Shown here: piece after piece, positions 12,301-24,457 of the stretch
Numbering within the stretch: position 1 is the stretch's first letter
Layout of the letters: every line of letters starts with the position of its first letter
Origin: Halichondria panicea
Taxonomy: Eukaryota; Porifera; Demospongiae; Suberitida; Halichondriidae
Assembly: GCF_963675165.1 (NCBI RefSeq)
Contig: NC_087390.1
Span: 4,163,301 to 4,227,300 of the forward strand
Direction: 5' to 3'
Length of the DNA: 64,000 nt
The notes under the pieces: model-generated
Database searches by the model: none
Told to the model about the DNA's origin: nothing
What the model saw: only the letters and a program-made list of their open reading frames with translations
Made by a program: the position numbers and the translations under genes

Positions 12301-15300
12301 TAGTTGCGTATAACATTGCTATCGTTTGCTACTCAAAATGGCCACGTGGATCATATGCGCTCAGAAGTGGATGGATGTGCAATAGTCTCTATTCTTAAGC
12401 CACAAATTGTCAATTAATGTACAAGAATACATGCACAATGAATGTATGTACATGTATAAATACAAATGCACAGATACCATCTTCATAGCTTCCTGACTGA
12501 CGTACCTGTAGCTGTTGAATGTGGGCATCCTTCTCTGCTAATTTAGTGTCTTTCTTGGAAATCTGTTCTTTAAGAGCCTGCATAAAAATACTTACCATAG
12601 TATAGGAAACATGTTCGTATACGCCATACGTGAAGCCATAATAACTCTAACAATTAAATTATGTGATACAATCATAGCTAGAAGACAAAGGAATTGGCAA
12701 CGTAAGTGGTTCACGTGATGCTTCTCCAATGAAGTCTATGTGATAACACAATCCGTGTTTCGCTTCTACCCCGGGAACTTGATAATAACTTTCCCCATTA
12801 AATCTAATGCATGCGTCTCAAAGACCCCTCTAACACTTAAACAAGTGCCCCTGATGGTGAGTATCATTTGGAAAACATATAATCCTGATTGTCGTGAAGT
12901 AGCTAGCGTAACACAGAGCGATTATTCATGCTTGTGTTAGTTTAGCTACTTTGATATACAATGTAGCTACATGTAAGGTTCTGTCACTAAGTAGTGTGCT
13001 GTGTCCCAAATGGCCACAAATAGTTGAAGTTGCACGATGTTTAGCAGCAGAACTGCTCGTGTACTTTTACAGACAGCAAAAACAATTCTCATGAAGTATT
13101 CATGTTTAGACCCTTAGAATTAAGCCTCGATTAAAACCGCAGGGAAACACGGATAGTACTTCGAGGGTACATTGTTTCCAATCCTTTTCTCTTCTATATG
13201 ATACAAATGTACAATTTACCTGAATTACAACTTGTCTCTCGGCTACAGCTTTATCAATGTGTTCTTCGTTCTTCACCTACATGTATGTACGGGTATTGTT
13301 ACTAAACTATATAATATTACATGTAATAATAGTAACATTTCAGTGATTTGGCCGCGCGGCCATCTTTTCTAAAGGCCTGTGTAGGAGGCTATAGGTAGTG
13401 CCAACAGTAGAGTTATGAACCCAAAACACAAGATTAAAAATTGTGTCTATGCATGCATGGCCATATCATTTACGACATGAACTAAATTGAACAAGGACAA
13501 ACTAATACACTTTGGAAAATCTGCTAAGTTAATTCTTCCCAGTTTATATCTAGAAAACATTTACATTGGCCGGGGGAAACACCAAAAGCGTGGAAACTAA
13601 TGTATAACGAGTGTTGCAAGCGTGCACTTGCTAATGCCTCTCGCCATGTTATGCCTTCGCTCAAGTGTTATAGTAGTTTCTATAATGAATTTTACATTAA
13701 AGTTAGCTTATCTATATAAACTCACTGAGAAGAAAAGACTTATTTACATGCATCTATTGTTGTTATCTATTGTATTATGTGGCTTACCAAGACCTCAAGA
13801 AAGAAGAACATTTATTCTTCCAAGATCAGTTCAGTGTATATAATATCTATTGAGAAAAGACTTGTGTACATGCATATTGTTATCTATAATTATTGTTATA
13901 TGGTAGTGTTTTGTGGCTTACCAGGCCCTCAAGAAAAAGATGACTCTGCCAGGAGAATCTGGATTCTGGATATATTACATCCACAGGAATAATTAAAGTA
14001 TTCGATCAGCACGCATACATACATGCACATTAACATAGCACACAGCAGTCGTCAGGCCAAAGGTATATGAACAACTTATTTTATAGACCAGTCGTTTTGA
14101 CGATCTGGCAATAAAAAAGGAGCAAACAATAAAAAAAAACACTAAGTGGGCGGGCCTGATTGAGAACCAATTAACTAAGGAATTGAACCTTATTTCACTA
14201 ACTTCTGCTGGTGCTAACTATAAATATTATTACTTAATAACAGGTCAAGGTTCATTCTAACATTTAACTTTTTGCTGATCTGACTCAGGGTTTTATACAG
14301 GATTTTTAGCTGGGAAGGGGAAACATTTAATTCAGGGGGGTCCGGGGGTCGTTCCCTGGATTACGCAATTATTATCTGAGGTGCAATTTGGGTTTTTGTG
14401 TGTTTCAAACCATGAAGTACATGATTTAGAGATTGTAGACGTTTTTGGAGAAAAATGCTGTTATAATACCGTATATCTTCTAATTTATCGGACAGCAAAA
14501 AATTATTATTTTGGAAATTGTCCGGGTATAATTGGAACAGATTTTTATAGAGCATGCGAAGTGTCCGGAATAATTAGAACAAGCAAGCAGCTGTATGCGA
14601 GCTAGCTATGTTTAATAGAACAGTGTGCGACTGAATAGTTGCACTAGCTATCTAAAACTAGCTATACTCAAAGCTATCTAACTGCAGCACTCTAAGTCTT
14701 ATTTGCCGTCTATGAATGTAACTCAACTTTTCAAGGTATTGTCCGGATATTACACTGGAGTGTCCGTTGTATTAGAACAGCGAAAATTGCCCAAAAGAGT
14801 GTCCGGGGTAATTAGAAGTGTCCGTTAAATTAGAAGATATACGGTAATATTATATGACATATCATTAATTTTTCAGATTTCTAGGGGGAATCCTAGGGCC
14901 CCCCTCTCTATGAAACCCTGCCATTGTATGTACTGTACAAGTACTAACCTTCAGCTGTTGAATGTAGACATCCTTCTCTGCTAACTCAGTGTCTTTCTTA
15001 GAAATCTGTTCTTTGAGAACCTGCATGCATGATCACATAATTATAAGCAACAGATAAACATCAAGCTACATGCATGTACTACCGTATAGCGGGTAATTTT
15101 CGTGGAGTAAATATTCGTGGTTGAAGCTCTGACTACGAATATTTTACCTACGAATGAAGCTACTAGCACCTTGTCTACCTTTACTACCTGCAGTGCAAGC
15201 AGCAACCACGATATTATCCACAAAGTGACTAAAAATTAAATTGCTCAACCAAAAATAATGTTTGCCTCCGAAAATTACCCGCTATACAGTATAATAATGA

Positions 15301-18300
15301 CATACGTATCCTACAGTACAAGCAAATCCTCAATCGACTTCCCCACCTTTTCCTTAGTGTCACAACCAGTAGAGAAGAGCTAATAGCTAGCCAACAACAA
15401 ACTTTTAACCACCATTTTTAAGGTCAGGGTATTGTATTGTATGCAATGAGTTGCTTGCGGGTTGCTTGCAAATTAGCAGGAAATTCATTGCATACAATTA
15501 CATGTACCATATCGTAGGCAACGAATTGCTTGAAAGTTGCCTGGTGTATAGTGGCCTTAATTAGTAGAAAAGTAGCTTACTGAAAACAGGCTATAGAGAT
15601 GATTTAAAGGATATAGAAGTGTAGCTTGTATCACTTTCGATTGTAAATTGTGAATACTCAAACAAATCGCAAACAAAAGACACGTAAGGAGTGAGGATGT
15701 ACATGCAATTTTGCATGCTTCATTTCATTACAACCAACATGGCTGCACCAGAGGAACCTGTCCACAGGAATTGGGTTCCTCAATCGTCGAGCACAGCTGA
15801 AACATACACTGTCAATTTCCCCGTATTCCTCGTGCAGCTATGCCTCAAAGCATAAAAATATGCGACACATGTACATGTACCCTTACCTGAATTACAGCTT
15901 GTCCCTCAGCTATAGCTTTTTCTTTTTGTGAAATTACTTCAATATGTTCTTTGTTCACCTACATGTATAAAAATAGTTGTGATTTCTGAGCACATTTACG
16001 TACAAGTACCTGTTACTGTATGCTTAAACTTAACGCAACGAGGAAGTATTAGCTCATAAAATTCATGAGTAGGTATTAGATAGCTATCAGCACGCTAACT
16101 AGAGGGCACACACTTAACCACAAATGTCATGTGGTCAACAGCCAATTTTAGTCGTCAAAATAGAGAGAAAGGAATACTCAAAACATAACGTTGGCCTACA
16201 TGTAGCCACTATCAGACTGAAGAAAAATGCCAAAATTTACTAGCTGGTCAGTTATTACGTGAGGCGCACGTGGGCGGCCACAGGTATAGTAGTCGTTTGG
16301 TTTGTTAACCGAGGCACGCGTGGGCGGCCACGGGTATAGTAGTCTGTTGGTTTGTGATAGCCTTTTCTACTCACCTGTACCAAAAACAATGGAATAAGGT
16401 CACTAAAGTTGAAAGCTAGAATTGTGACTGCGTTGTTGTTGACTAGTGCAGTGACTCTGGATCCTATACTCCAGCATCCCGACAGGAACCATACTTCTTT
16501 AAGACTTCACAATGCATGTCTCATGTACCACTGTTCTCAAATGTTTCAGCATCCACATGCCTCTCCAGTCTGGTTTAGTTTTATTGCTCTTGAGTTGCTG
16601 TGCTAGTCATACACGCTACATGCACTGCATTATATCACGTACTACATGTGTACTCTAGCTGGTTTCTTTATAATCATGTCACCAGCCGAGGGTTTGCACT
16701 TTAGTGCTCTAGTTTGTTTGTTTGTCTGTTTGTAATTTGCGAATCTGCTTACCTGGATGCCACAGCGCCTGCGTTTACAGCATGGATAGCCTTCACACAA
16801 CAAGTTATTAATAGTAGATTTCGATGTTAAAGCTATCGAATATGGATAGCCTTCACACAACAAGTTATTAATTTTAACAGTAGTAGATTTCGATGTTAAA
16901 GCTTCAAATAAAAGTGAGCAACAGCTAAGAAGCTTGAACTTGCACGTTGGCAGCTAGCTAACTACATGTACTCGAGATAGCCTACGTATTTACAAGTGAA
17001 GTGATCCCTTACCAGGAACAATGGAACAGGGTCACTACAGTAGAAAGCTAGAATTATGATTGTGGTCGGATGCATACCATCATAAATTATTTCTAAGACT
17101 CCAGGCTTCGTTGCTTTGCTGTGATTCTAGTCCACAGAATACAGAATGGAGGTACATGTATATATACATGTATATAATTAAGACTCAGAGGGGGGAAGAG
17201 GGATATCCCCCCTCTAGTCAGTGACTGAGTAATAATAAATGCAAAAGGCAATCCCAAACTCACCTAAGACCACCCATTAACAAATATTTACACGTAACTA
17301 ACAGCTAGGGTATTGAAACAACAGCTGACCAAATTAATGTTCTGGTGACTTCCCCCCTCGCTTCAAAATCCTGTATGACACCCTATCAAGCATCAGAAAT
17401 AATGACGACTACACTGCATCATAACCGTATGCTCATTGAGAGAGTGAGGCCTTCTGTTTGACACCACCACAGACACAAAGCAGTGCATATATGCTACCTT
17501 TAGTGTTCCATTGAAATCTAAGGCCATAGCTACCACCAGGAGTAATGTACTCCTGCTACCACCTAGCTAGCTAAATAGCTTTCGTGACAAATTTAACAGG
17601 GACATGATTACGGCAGCTTTTACGGAGTAAATACCCATGGTTACGCGTTTAGTTTTAACCACACCCAGATACATTTATTCCAGGTCTATTTTTTGACCTA
17701 GCGTTCCAGGCTGTGTGGGGAACAATTAAGGCTAACACGTACACGAAGCTTTTAGTAGCTTTGTTACGATTGCTGAAGCTGTAGCGAGAGGGGTGAAATT
17801 ACCTGAATTAGAGCTTCAGTTTTTGCTAAAGTAGCAGCTCTTTGAGATAGCATCACAGATGATTCAGCCTATGGAGAATAATTAATACATGCATGTACAT
17901 GTACTTATACTAAACATTGTCGTACATCAAATATTCTCGTATATCAATGTCAACACTTTTAAGTCTTTGTTGCAATAGAAATGCTGTCGGATACAAAACA
18001 TACCTTTTTCAGAGATTCCCTCCTGTTTCGAACTGTTTCATGTTGAAATACACGATTGGTAACCGCAAATAATTGCCGATTCTTCTCCCAAAGCTTCTCG
18101 TGTACAGGTAATACCTGTATTAGAAAAAAAAGCATTACCGTCTTTTTTCTAATTACAGTACATAGTGGCGCTTACATCAGAGTGGCGCTAATAGCGTTAG
18201 TTATAGTAGCCATAATTATATATATTCCAAGGCTATAATGCAATGGATAACTTCCTTGATTTCAGGCTGCATTATGTAAGCTTAGCGCTCAATCGAAGAA

Positions 18301-18560
18301 AACTATTTTAACTAAGCGCTTCTATAAATAATTTATGGTGCTGTTGTAATTAGCGGTAGAATTAATTCTTGACACTTGACAGCTAGATCTAGCTGGTAGA
18401 ATTCCATACAACAAACTCTCTAGGGTCAGTTGTGCGTATGTACCTGGAGCGTTTCTATTGCTGAGTTGATCCCACTGCTAGCCATGCAAACCTGAGAGGG
18501 TGGGTAAATACGATAGTTTTAATAACATGGGTTTTTAATAACACTTACTTTTTTCACAAA
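9362..18560 (-). CDS. Coiled-coil/Kelch-repeat protein gene
   Basis: Exons (minus strand, all phase 0): 18444-18491, 18004-18114, 17803-17868, 15887-15958, 14949-15020, 13220-13276, 12506-12577, and a long last exon 9362-10327 with the stop. A further upstream exon ending at 18549 (LWEHILGTRDCFVKK) fits in frame, but no start codon was found. The small exons encode charged helical segments of 19-24 residues, such as KEQISKKDTELAEKD, predicted to form a coiled coil. The last exon (321 residues) holds about five Kelch repeats with GG-x-D/N motifs (AIYVGGG, LVVIGG, IIVAGG, LYIMGG, LFAIGG, IFVAGG) and would form a beta-propeller. Kelch propellers bind partner proteins, often substrates or actin. 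No BTB or RING domain is visible here. Confidence 0.8.
11100..11560. repeat. Interspersed repeat, partner of 13610-14000
   Basis: The segment shares GCTAATGCCTCTCGCCATGT, TATAATGAAGTTTAAATTAA and CAAGAAAGAAGAAA motifs with 13610-14000, and its first 70 bp recur at 10370-10440. Three copies thus sit in introns of the Kelch gene. Internal sub-repeats (GAGAAGAAAAGAC, ACATGCATATTGTTATCTAT) suggest an AT-rich tandem core. A SINE-like 3' fragment with a (CA)n/(CAGA)n tail follows at 11680-11960. Confidence 0.65.
12679..13196. mobile_element. ~520-bp TIR element, copy 1
   Basis: The ends TAGAAGACAAAGGAATTGGC and the inverted TAGAAGAGAAAAGGATTGGA are bounded by TA on both sides. The whole unit matches 51382-51900, with motifs GTGGTTCACGTGATG, CAATCCGTGTTTCGC, ACCCCTCTAACACTTAAAC and GGGAAACACGGAT. 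No coding capacity is seen. It lies in a Kelch-gene intron between the exons at 12577 and 13220. TA flanks suggest a Tc1/mariner-type or similar transposase acting in trans. Confidence 0.8.
13610..14000. repeat. Interspersed repeat, partner of 11100-11560
   Basis: It aligns with 11100-11560 from the GCTAATGCCTCTCGCCATGT motif to the final ATCCACAGGAATAATTAAAG. The two copies bracket two coiled-coil exons of the Kelch gene, which may have helped exon duplication by unequal exchange. Confidence 0.65.
14467..14846. mobile_element. 380-bp MITE, TIR CCGTATATCTTCTAATTTA
   Basis: The left end TACCGTATATCTTCTAATTT and the inverted right end are near-identical and flanked by TA. GTGTCCG-plus-AATTAGAA motifs recur inside. 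It lies in a Kelch-gene intron between the exons at 13276 and 14949. Confidence 0.8.
15080..15291. mobile_element. MITE of the CCGTATAGCGGGTAATT family
   Basis: The left end TACCGTATAGCGGGTAATTT and the right end ACCCGCTATACAGTA are inverted and flanked by TA. Internal subterminal motifs (TTCGTGGTTG and its complement) continue the inverted symmetry. Other members are at 28714-29514 (composite), 53150-53527 and 59870-60105, with an isolated end near 33095-33113. Confidence 0.8.
16255..17160 (+). repeat. Interspersed repeat family R, copy 2
   Basis: Two tandem GAGGCRCGYGTGGGCGGCCA heads (16260-16345) are followed by blocks shared with 780-1250 and 2280-2530, including GTCACCAGCCGAGGGTTTGC. 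It lies in a Kelch-gene intron. Internal duplications (GGATAGCCTTCACACAACAA at about 16786 and 16844) show local slippage. Confidence 0.65.
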
Positions 18561-18926
18561 ACAGTCCCGAGTTCCAAGAATATGTTCCCAGAGGCAACAA
18601 CTTCACCCTTAATTTGAACTCCTGTCCAACTATTTAATAATTAAAGAGGGAACCGGGGAAGCAGAGCATCCATAACTATTCCTAGATCCTGATCCTAGCT
18701 CCTGCAGAACTTTTGGCTAAGCAGCTACACCTCGAAATCTAAGATCAATACATGTGTGACATAAGAGACCAACCACGGGCATGCGCAATGAGGCAGGTTC
18801 CACGTGGTCAAGAATTAGACTTCTCTTTTTTTTTCAAAGGCTAAGCATGTAGAATAAAGTACAACAAAATAATAATAGTTGATAATGATTTGATGAGTTA
18901 GTTAAGGTTGGTGTCAGCAATTGTCA
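18561..18926. other. Spacer upstream of the Kelch gene
   Basis: This probably contains the 5' end or first exon of the Kelch gene, but I could not place a start codon. There is a poly-T stretch at about 18825-18835. Nothing else is recognisable. Confidence 0.35.
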
Positions 18927-20320
18927 GGTCTATTGTGGAATGCACATGATCCACTTTTCTGATAATTGGGAGGCAAGTCTTTTATAGAGAGTGGTTGCGA
19001 TTGGGGCCAGTCCTCTGGTCAACGAAAACATGAGGGGGTAAAATGAGGAGTGTTCTATCTCACAGACTCTTTGTTCGTATTGCCTTTTCTTTTCTTTTTC
19101 GTGGCTCCTGTATGTGGCGGACATGGAGCCAGGGCCCTCACATCTAGGTACGTAGGCCCAGAATCCGTCCACCACCACGTCAAGGCGAGCACCATTCTGT
19201 TTATTTGTTGAGGCGCCTTCAAAGGTTTCACTTGTCACTGGTTGTAGGGTGGGTTCTGTTGCGACAGGTTTCTGTGATGTCTCTCAGTTCATTGTGCCTT
19301 ATACTGAGAGCGTGTTGAATGGAGAACATCTGTCCACAAGCACAGTGGGATGGTGTTTGCTGGGGGCCAACCATGCTATTGCGTCACGAAAGGCTGTAGG
19401 GTAAATTTGTGCTCTTCCAATGGTAAAGCAGATAGCCAGCCTTTCTCGCTCTAACCATATTTGCAGATTGTTTTGCATGTTCACCTCTGACACTCCTCCA
19501 TTTGTTCCACCAGAGTGTCGTACGGGTACGTGAAGATCCACAAGGGGTTGACTTAGACATAGTAAAAACTGTTCTCTGGCTGTTGCGGCAAAGTTTAACC
19601 CACCAAGTCTATTGTCTTTCTGTGTCTTCTCTTCCAGTGATTAGGCGACACCTGATGGTTTGCTCTAGGGAGTTTAAAAGCTTTAAAAATCGTGCCTATG
19701 TTTGGAGTTGTTCTAGTGAGGTACGCCCAGCATGTGGTTGGCTATCGGCACAGCTTCACACCATACCTTCGCTTTTTCATTCACAAAGTTTGCGATAAAT
19801 TTTGGTTTTCCAATAGGGGAGCCAAGTACTGGGCGTCCTTTAGGCTCACTGAACATGGAGGTGGCCTTGTTTGTGTTGACATTGTAACCGAAGGAGGAGA
19901 TGAGCTTGTCCTACCAGAGTTTTAGGTCACTTAATTTTCCCACGGCAGTCCGCGTACCATATCTGTCTGAGGTCAGGGAGGTAGGGTGTCGATGAGTGGT
20001 CGTGTGGCGATGGCGTAGAATGGCATCGCCAATGGGTCCCCCTGTGTTGTGCCTTCCTGAAATGCTGTAGAATAAGCTTTCTCTGTATATGTTCATTAGG
20101 ACGGGTTGTTGACAGGGCTGTTGCACGGTTCAGACTGTTAAAACTTGCGTCCACTAGTATCATGGCTTCCGTGCCTTCATCGCTGAATAGGTGTCTCACC
20201 GCGTGGACTGCTGCCGCTACCTGGCCACCGCAGAGTTGGTTTGAGCCTGCAGCCTCTTGGATGTCACCTTTCGCTTTCGCGAGTATTCTTCTAGGGACTT
20301 CACACACAGCCTCCATCCTC
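18927..20320 (-). pseudogene. Decayed reverse-transcriptase retroelement, copy 1
   Basis: The minus strand at about 20220-20060 reads QLCGGQVAAAVHAVRHLF then EGTEAMILVDASFNSLNR, the RT region around the first catalytic aspartate (VDAS..FNSLNR). Farther 3', 19238-18930 reads GARLDVVVDGFW then RSHEKEKKRQYEQRV and TLYKRLASQLSEKW, a C-terminal domain that follows the RT in LINE-like elements common in marine invertebrate genomes. It resembles a restriction-like nuclease region. The reading frame shifts several times, and much of the RT palm is missing. I infer an inactive non-LTR or related retroelement and cannot assign the clade without a search. Confidence 0.6.
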
Positions 20321-20779
20321 TCTGTACCAAGATGGCTACTACCTCCTCGAGTACACTGTCAATTGGGACACCTCCAACACCGGCTACCAGTACCACAAAC
20401 CAGACTCCCGCAGTAGCCCTTGGCACATGGCGCGGTGTTACCAACCATTTAGGCAGCGGTACAACAACATGGCCCCACAGCCGGCCCCTCATCAGCCCCG
20501 TCGGTCACAGCCAACCCCTCCCCGGCCGTCCCTAAAAATAGAGGGACGCCTATCTAGCATTCGTTCTGCAGAGGAGGTTGGCCATCAATCATGTGACGTC
20601 TTTGCTCACATTACCATAGATACCGAGCACCTGTAAAAAAAAGTTATGGCTACTCTTGCTTTGCTAAGCTTATAACGTTTGAGAAAGCAAACAAAATAAC
20701 AAAATAATAAAATACTCCTCCTGTACACACTCCTCCTGTACACACGCGTGGGACAAGTAATAAAATATTTAAGGCTACA
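20321..20779. other. GC-rich stretch, then AT-rich spacer before the LTR element
   Basis: 20160-20540 is conspicuously GC-rich for this window and open in several frames on both strands. It is probably the N-terminal part of the minus-strand retroelement copy. A CTCCTGTACACA dimer lies at about 20717-20745. Confidence 0.3.
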
Positions 20780-20784
20780 GTACA

Positions 20785-21001
20785 TGTGATGTCTTGAACA
20801 TTCATGCCTTTGCAGGACATAACTTGAATAGACTATATCAGGTGTTAGTTGTAAACTGTGTCTACTGTACTTACGATGTAACGTCTTATATTTATACATA
20901 TTCTAGTTAGTTCAATATTCGTATAAATACCTGTGTTGTATGTTTATCATGAATCAGAGTTCTTTATTATTCAATTATTCAAGTCCATCTACGATATTAC
21001 A
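20785..21001 (+). repeat. 5' LTR
   Basis: TG...CA boundaries. It contains a GTATAAATACC TATA-like box at about 20921. Compared with the 3' LTR it has a different middle segment and extra bases (TTTGCAG near 20807), so the two LTRs have diverged since insertion. Confidence 0.88.
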
Positions 21002-21028
21002 ACTGGCGACGAGGATTGTGGATTAACA

Positions 21029-21870
21029 ATGGCAACTGCTCACCTAGGAACTCTCAACTCATTCATCACCTCCTATCTGGAACGTGTCCAACTTTTCTTC
21101 GCTGCAAAACAAGTGCCTACTTTTCTCAGCATCGTTGGTCCTGCCACTTATGCAATTCTACGAGATCTATTTGCTCCTGCACTCCCAGCAATTCTACGGG
21201 ATCTATTTGCTCCTGCACTCCCAAGTTCTGTCACACTGGCTGACATTTTCGAATGCCTCAAGGAGCCCAAGAGAGCTACCATTGTGGAACGCTACCACTT
21301 TTACAAAAGAGATCAACTCGAAGGAGAGACTGCAACCCAGTACGATGCAGCTCACTCGCAACACACTGTCAATTCGGATTACCTCAAGGAAGCCTTCGCG
21401 ATCGGTTTGTTTGCGGCGGAGCTGTTCAACGACGATTGCTCTCAGAGAAGGAACTCTCACTCGCAAAAGCTATGGACCTTGCCGTTTCAATGGAGGCAGC
21501 TGAGAAAAATACTCGCTCCGTCAAAGGTCATGATTCATCAATTAAGGAACAGTATTGACCTCGTTCACACTCGACCTCACAGCAATCCTGCTACAGATGT
21601 GGGAAGACCAACCATGCACTGCAAATTCAAGGATGCCATTTGTCACGCTTGTGGCCACATTGCCCCAGTCTGCAGATCTATGCCTGCAACAAATACGTAA
21701 GGATTCATCAATTAAGAAGATCAAGGAATAGTATCGCTCACAGCAATCCTGCTACAAATGTGGGAAGACCAACCATGCAGCTAACGACTGCAAATTCAAG
21801 GATGCTATTTGTCACACTTGTGGCCACATTGCCCCAGTCTGCAGATCTATGCCTGCAACAAATACGCAAG
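21029..21870 (+). pseudogene. gag-like region with duplicated zinc knuckle
   Basis: The frame opens with MATAHLGTLNSFITSYLERV, as in Gypsy-type gag proteins that follow a short leader. A 36-bp tandem duplication encodes AILRDLFAPALP twice (about 21150-21222). Near the end, CYKCGKTNHAANDC then CHTCGHIAPVC gives two CCHC-type knuckles (about 21745-21840). A slightly decayed copy of the same roughly 165-bp block precedes it at about 21532-21700. Frames shift between about 21330 and 21560. The product would package the element RNA. Confidence 0.75.
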
Positions 21871-24420
21871 GAATGCAACAACGCCGCCAACGAACTAATT
21901 TGGTGCATTTATGTGCTACTTCACCTATCGAAGTCACTGTGGAGGTGGAAGGAAAACCGTTGACTATGGAGTTAGACACTGGCGCAGCTGTTTCGATTGT
22001 CTCTGATGCGAGGATCTTCCCAGATCCGCAAATCAAGCATTATTATTTTGAAGACCTACACTGATCAGAAAATGAAGGTCATAGGACAACTCAATGTGCA
22101 CGTCAAATATGGCACACACCTTGTTCTCGTCATTGTAAATGGAAATGGACCGAGCCTATTTGGACGAAACTGGCATCCAACTCAACTGGGAACGAATTGC
22201 CATGGTGCAAACTGAATCCAAGGGACTTCTGGAAGACCACATTGCCCCTGACGATCTAGGTTCGATACACCCATTCACGGCAACGCTACATGTCAATCAG
22301 GAGCCTAGACCAATGCCATTTGCCCTATTGTTGGACAAGAGCTCGACCGCCTTGAGGAACTCAGTGAATAAGAAGGAAGGCCGAATTCGAATATGTGGCG
22401 ATTACAAGATCACCATTAATCAGGCACTTACATTGGACCCCGAAGAATTGTTTGCAACCTTAGCAAATGGGGACCTGTCTCACCAGCTGGACGAGCCTTA
22501 TGTGACTATCAACACTCATCAAGGCCTGTACCAATACACTCGCTTACCATTTGGTATCGCATCGGCTCCAGCTATTTTTCAAAGGCTGATGGAGATAATT
22601 TTGCAAGGAACCCCTGGAGTCATATGCGACATTCAAGAAGAACACCTCAGAAGTTTGAACCAAGTGTTTTCCGATCATGGCGACTCAAGAGAGGAAAATG
22701 CAAATTTATGGCGAAGTCGGTGGAATATCTCGGTCATAAAATTGACAAAGACGGAATTAGCGCACTACCAAACAAAGTAGATGCCATTGTCAATGCTCCT
22801 CACCCAACCAACGTACAAGCTCATTCCTGGGCTTATTGAATTACTACGGGAAGTTTATTCGAAATCTGGCCACTATACTTCATATTCTCAACCAGCTACT
22901 AACCACAAGTGGAATTGGACTGCAGAATGCGTGGCAGCCTTTCAGATGGCCAAAGACCAGCTAGTATCAGCTGACGTGCTCCCCATTACAACCCAGACCT
23001 ACCCATTCGCATGGCCGCTGATGCTTCAGCTTATGGAATTGGAGCCGTGATATCTCATCTGTTACCGGATGGAAGTGAAAAGCCGATATCATTCGCTTCT
23101 CAAACACTCACCCTGACTGAAAAGAATTATGCACAACTGGAGAAAGAAGCACTGTCCCTCGTGTTCGGAGTAAAAAAGTTCCACCAATACCAAGGAAATT
23201 TACCCTCATTACCGACCACAAGCCCTTGACGCCATATTTGGATCCAAGAAGGGCATACCCACTCTAGCAGCAGCACGTCTACAAAGATGGCCCCTACTTC
23301 TGTCGACATAATTATGACTACGAAATACAGTTCAAGCCCACCGAATCTCACAGCAATGCAGATGGACTTTCTCTACCAGTTCTCGATTCGGACAATGGAG
23401 GAGAAGCTGTCAGTCTGTCTCAGGTGCAGTCTCTACCGGTAACATTTCAACAAGTGCAACAAGCTATCAAACGTGACCCTGTTCTGAGCAAACTTTTGAG
23501 ATTATGGCTGGCCAACACAAATTCCAGACGAGCTTAAAGCCTACCACAATCGTCACCATCAAATCACGATCGAACACGGTGTAGTGCGAATGAAAGTGAT
23601 GGCCAGAAGGTGGAGTGGACTAGATAAAGATGTTGAGAACCAAGCCAAATCTTGTTTACCATGTCAAGAACAGGCATCTCTTCACACTCATATAGATTTT
23701 GCCGGCCCCTTCTTAGGAAAAATGTTCCTAATAGTAGTTGATGCCCATTCCAAGTGGCCAGAAGTCATTATAATGTCAACTACCAACTACCATCTCAACC
23801 AAATCGCAATATTTGGCCAGTTGGTGTCTGATAATGGACCGAATTTGAGCAATTCGTACAACAGAGTGGAATCAAGCACATTCGAAGTGCACCCTATCAC
23901 CCATCAACTAACAGATTGGCGGAACAATTTGTACAAACTTAGTATGAAGGCCAGTGAGAACGATGGAAAAAGTTTGAATACTCAAATTGCAAGCTTCCTT
24001 GCCAGCTATCGTTCAACTCCTCATGCCACCACTAGTGTAGCACGTCTTCCTCCAAAGGAAGGTCCGTACTAAATTCGAAATGCTCCAGCCTGATGTGCAA
24101 AGAGTCTCTTCAGAAGAAGTATCATGACAACCGTGCCAAGCTACGCACCTTTACTCCTGGTCAAACTGTGATGGCCAGAGATTATACTTATCGTTGAAGA
24201 AATGGATTCCAAGAGTGATTGAAACCAGCTCCGGTCCAACCATGTACAAAGTTAAGATTTACAACGGGAAGATTATTGTTAGGCATATTGACCAAAATTA
24301 CACCAGATGATAGGTTTACATTCTTCAATGAGGAAGTTACCAACACCACTCCTCCTACCGAAGACCAGCAAGATGAAATACCTGCACCCAGATACCAATC
24401 TTAGACGAACTCACGAGAGA
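21871..24420 (+). pseudogene. Degenerate pol: protease, RT, RNase H, integrase
   Basis: The protease motif LDTGAAVSIVSDA is at about 21975. RT segments include INTHQGLYQYTRLPFGIA and APAIFQRLMEIILQG (about 22508-22612), then GVICDI running directly into a later helix, so the YxDD catalytic box is missing. RNase H has [19 protein letters not shown] and [21 protein letters not shown] (about 23015-23180). Integrase shows HIDFAGPFLGKMF and VDAHSKWPE, then LVSDNGP (about 23685-23845). At least six frameshifts separate these blocks. No functional polyprotein can be made. Confidence 0.85.
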
Positions 24421-24457
24421 CGCCCTATCGATCGACTACAAGCTAAGCGGGGAGGAA

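Noticed and set aside
20160-20540. Overlapping long frames on both strands in a GC-rich patch
   Set aside because: Open frames here follow from high GC content. The retroelement reading on the minus strand explains the region better.
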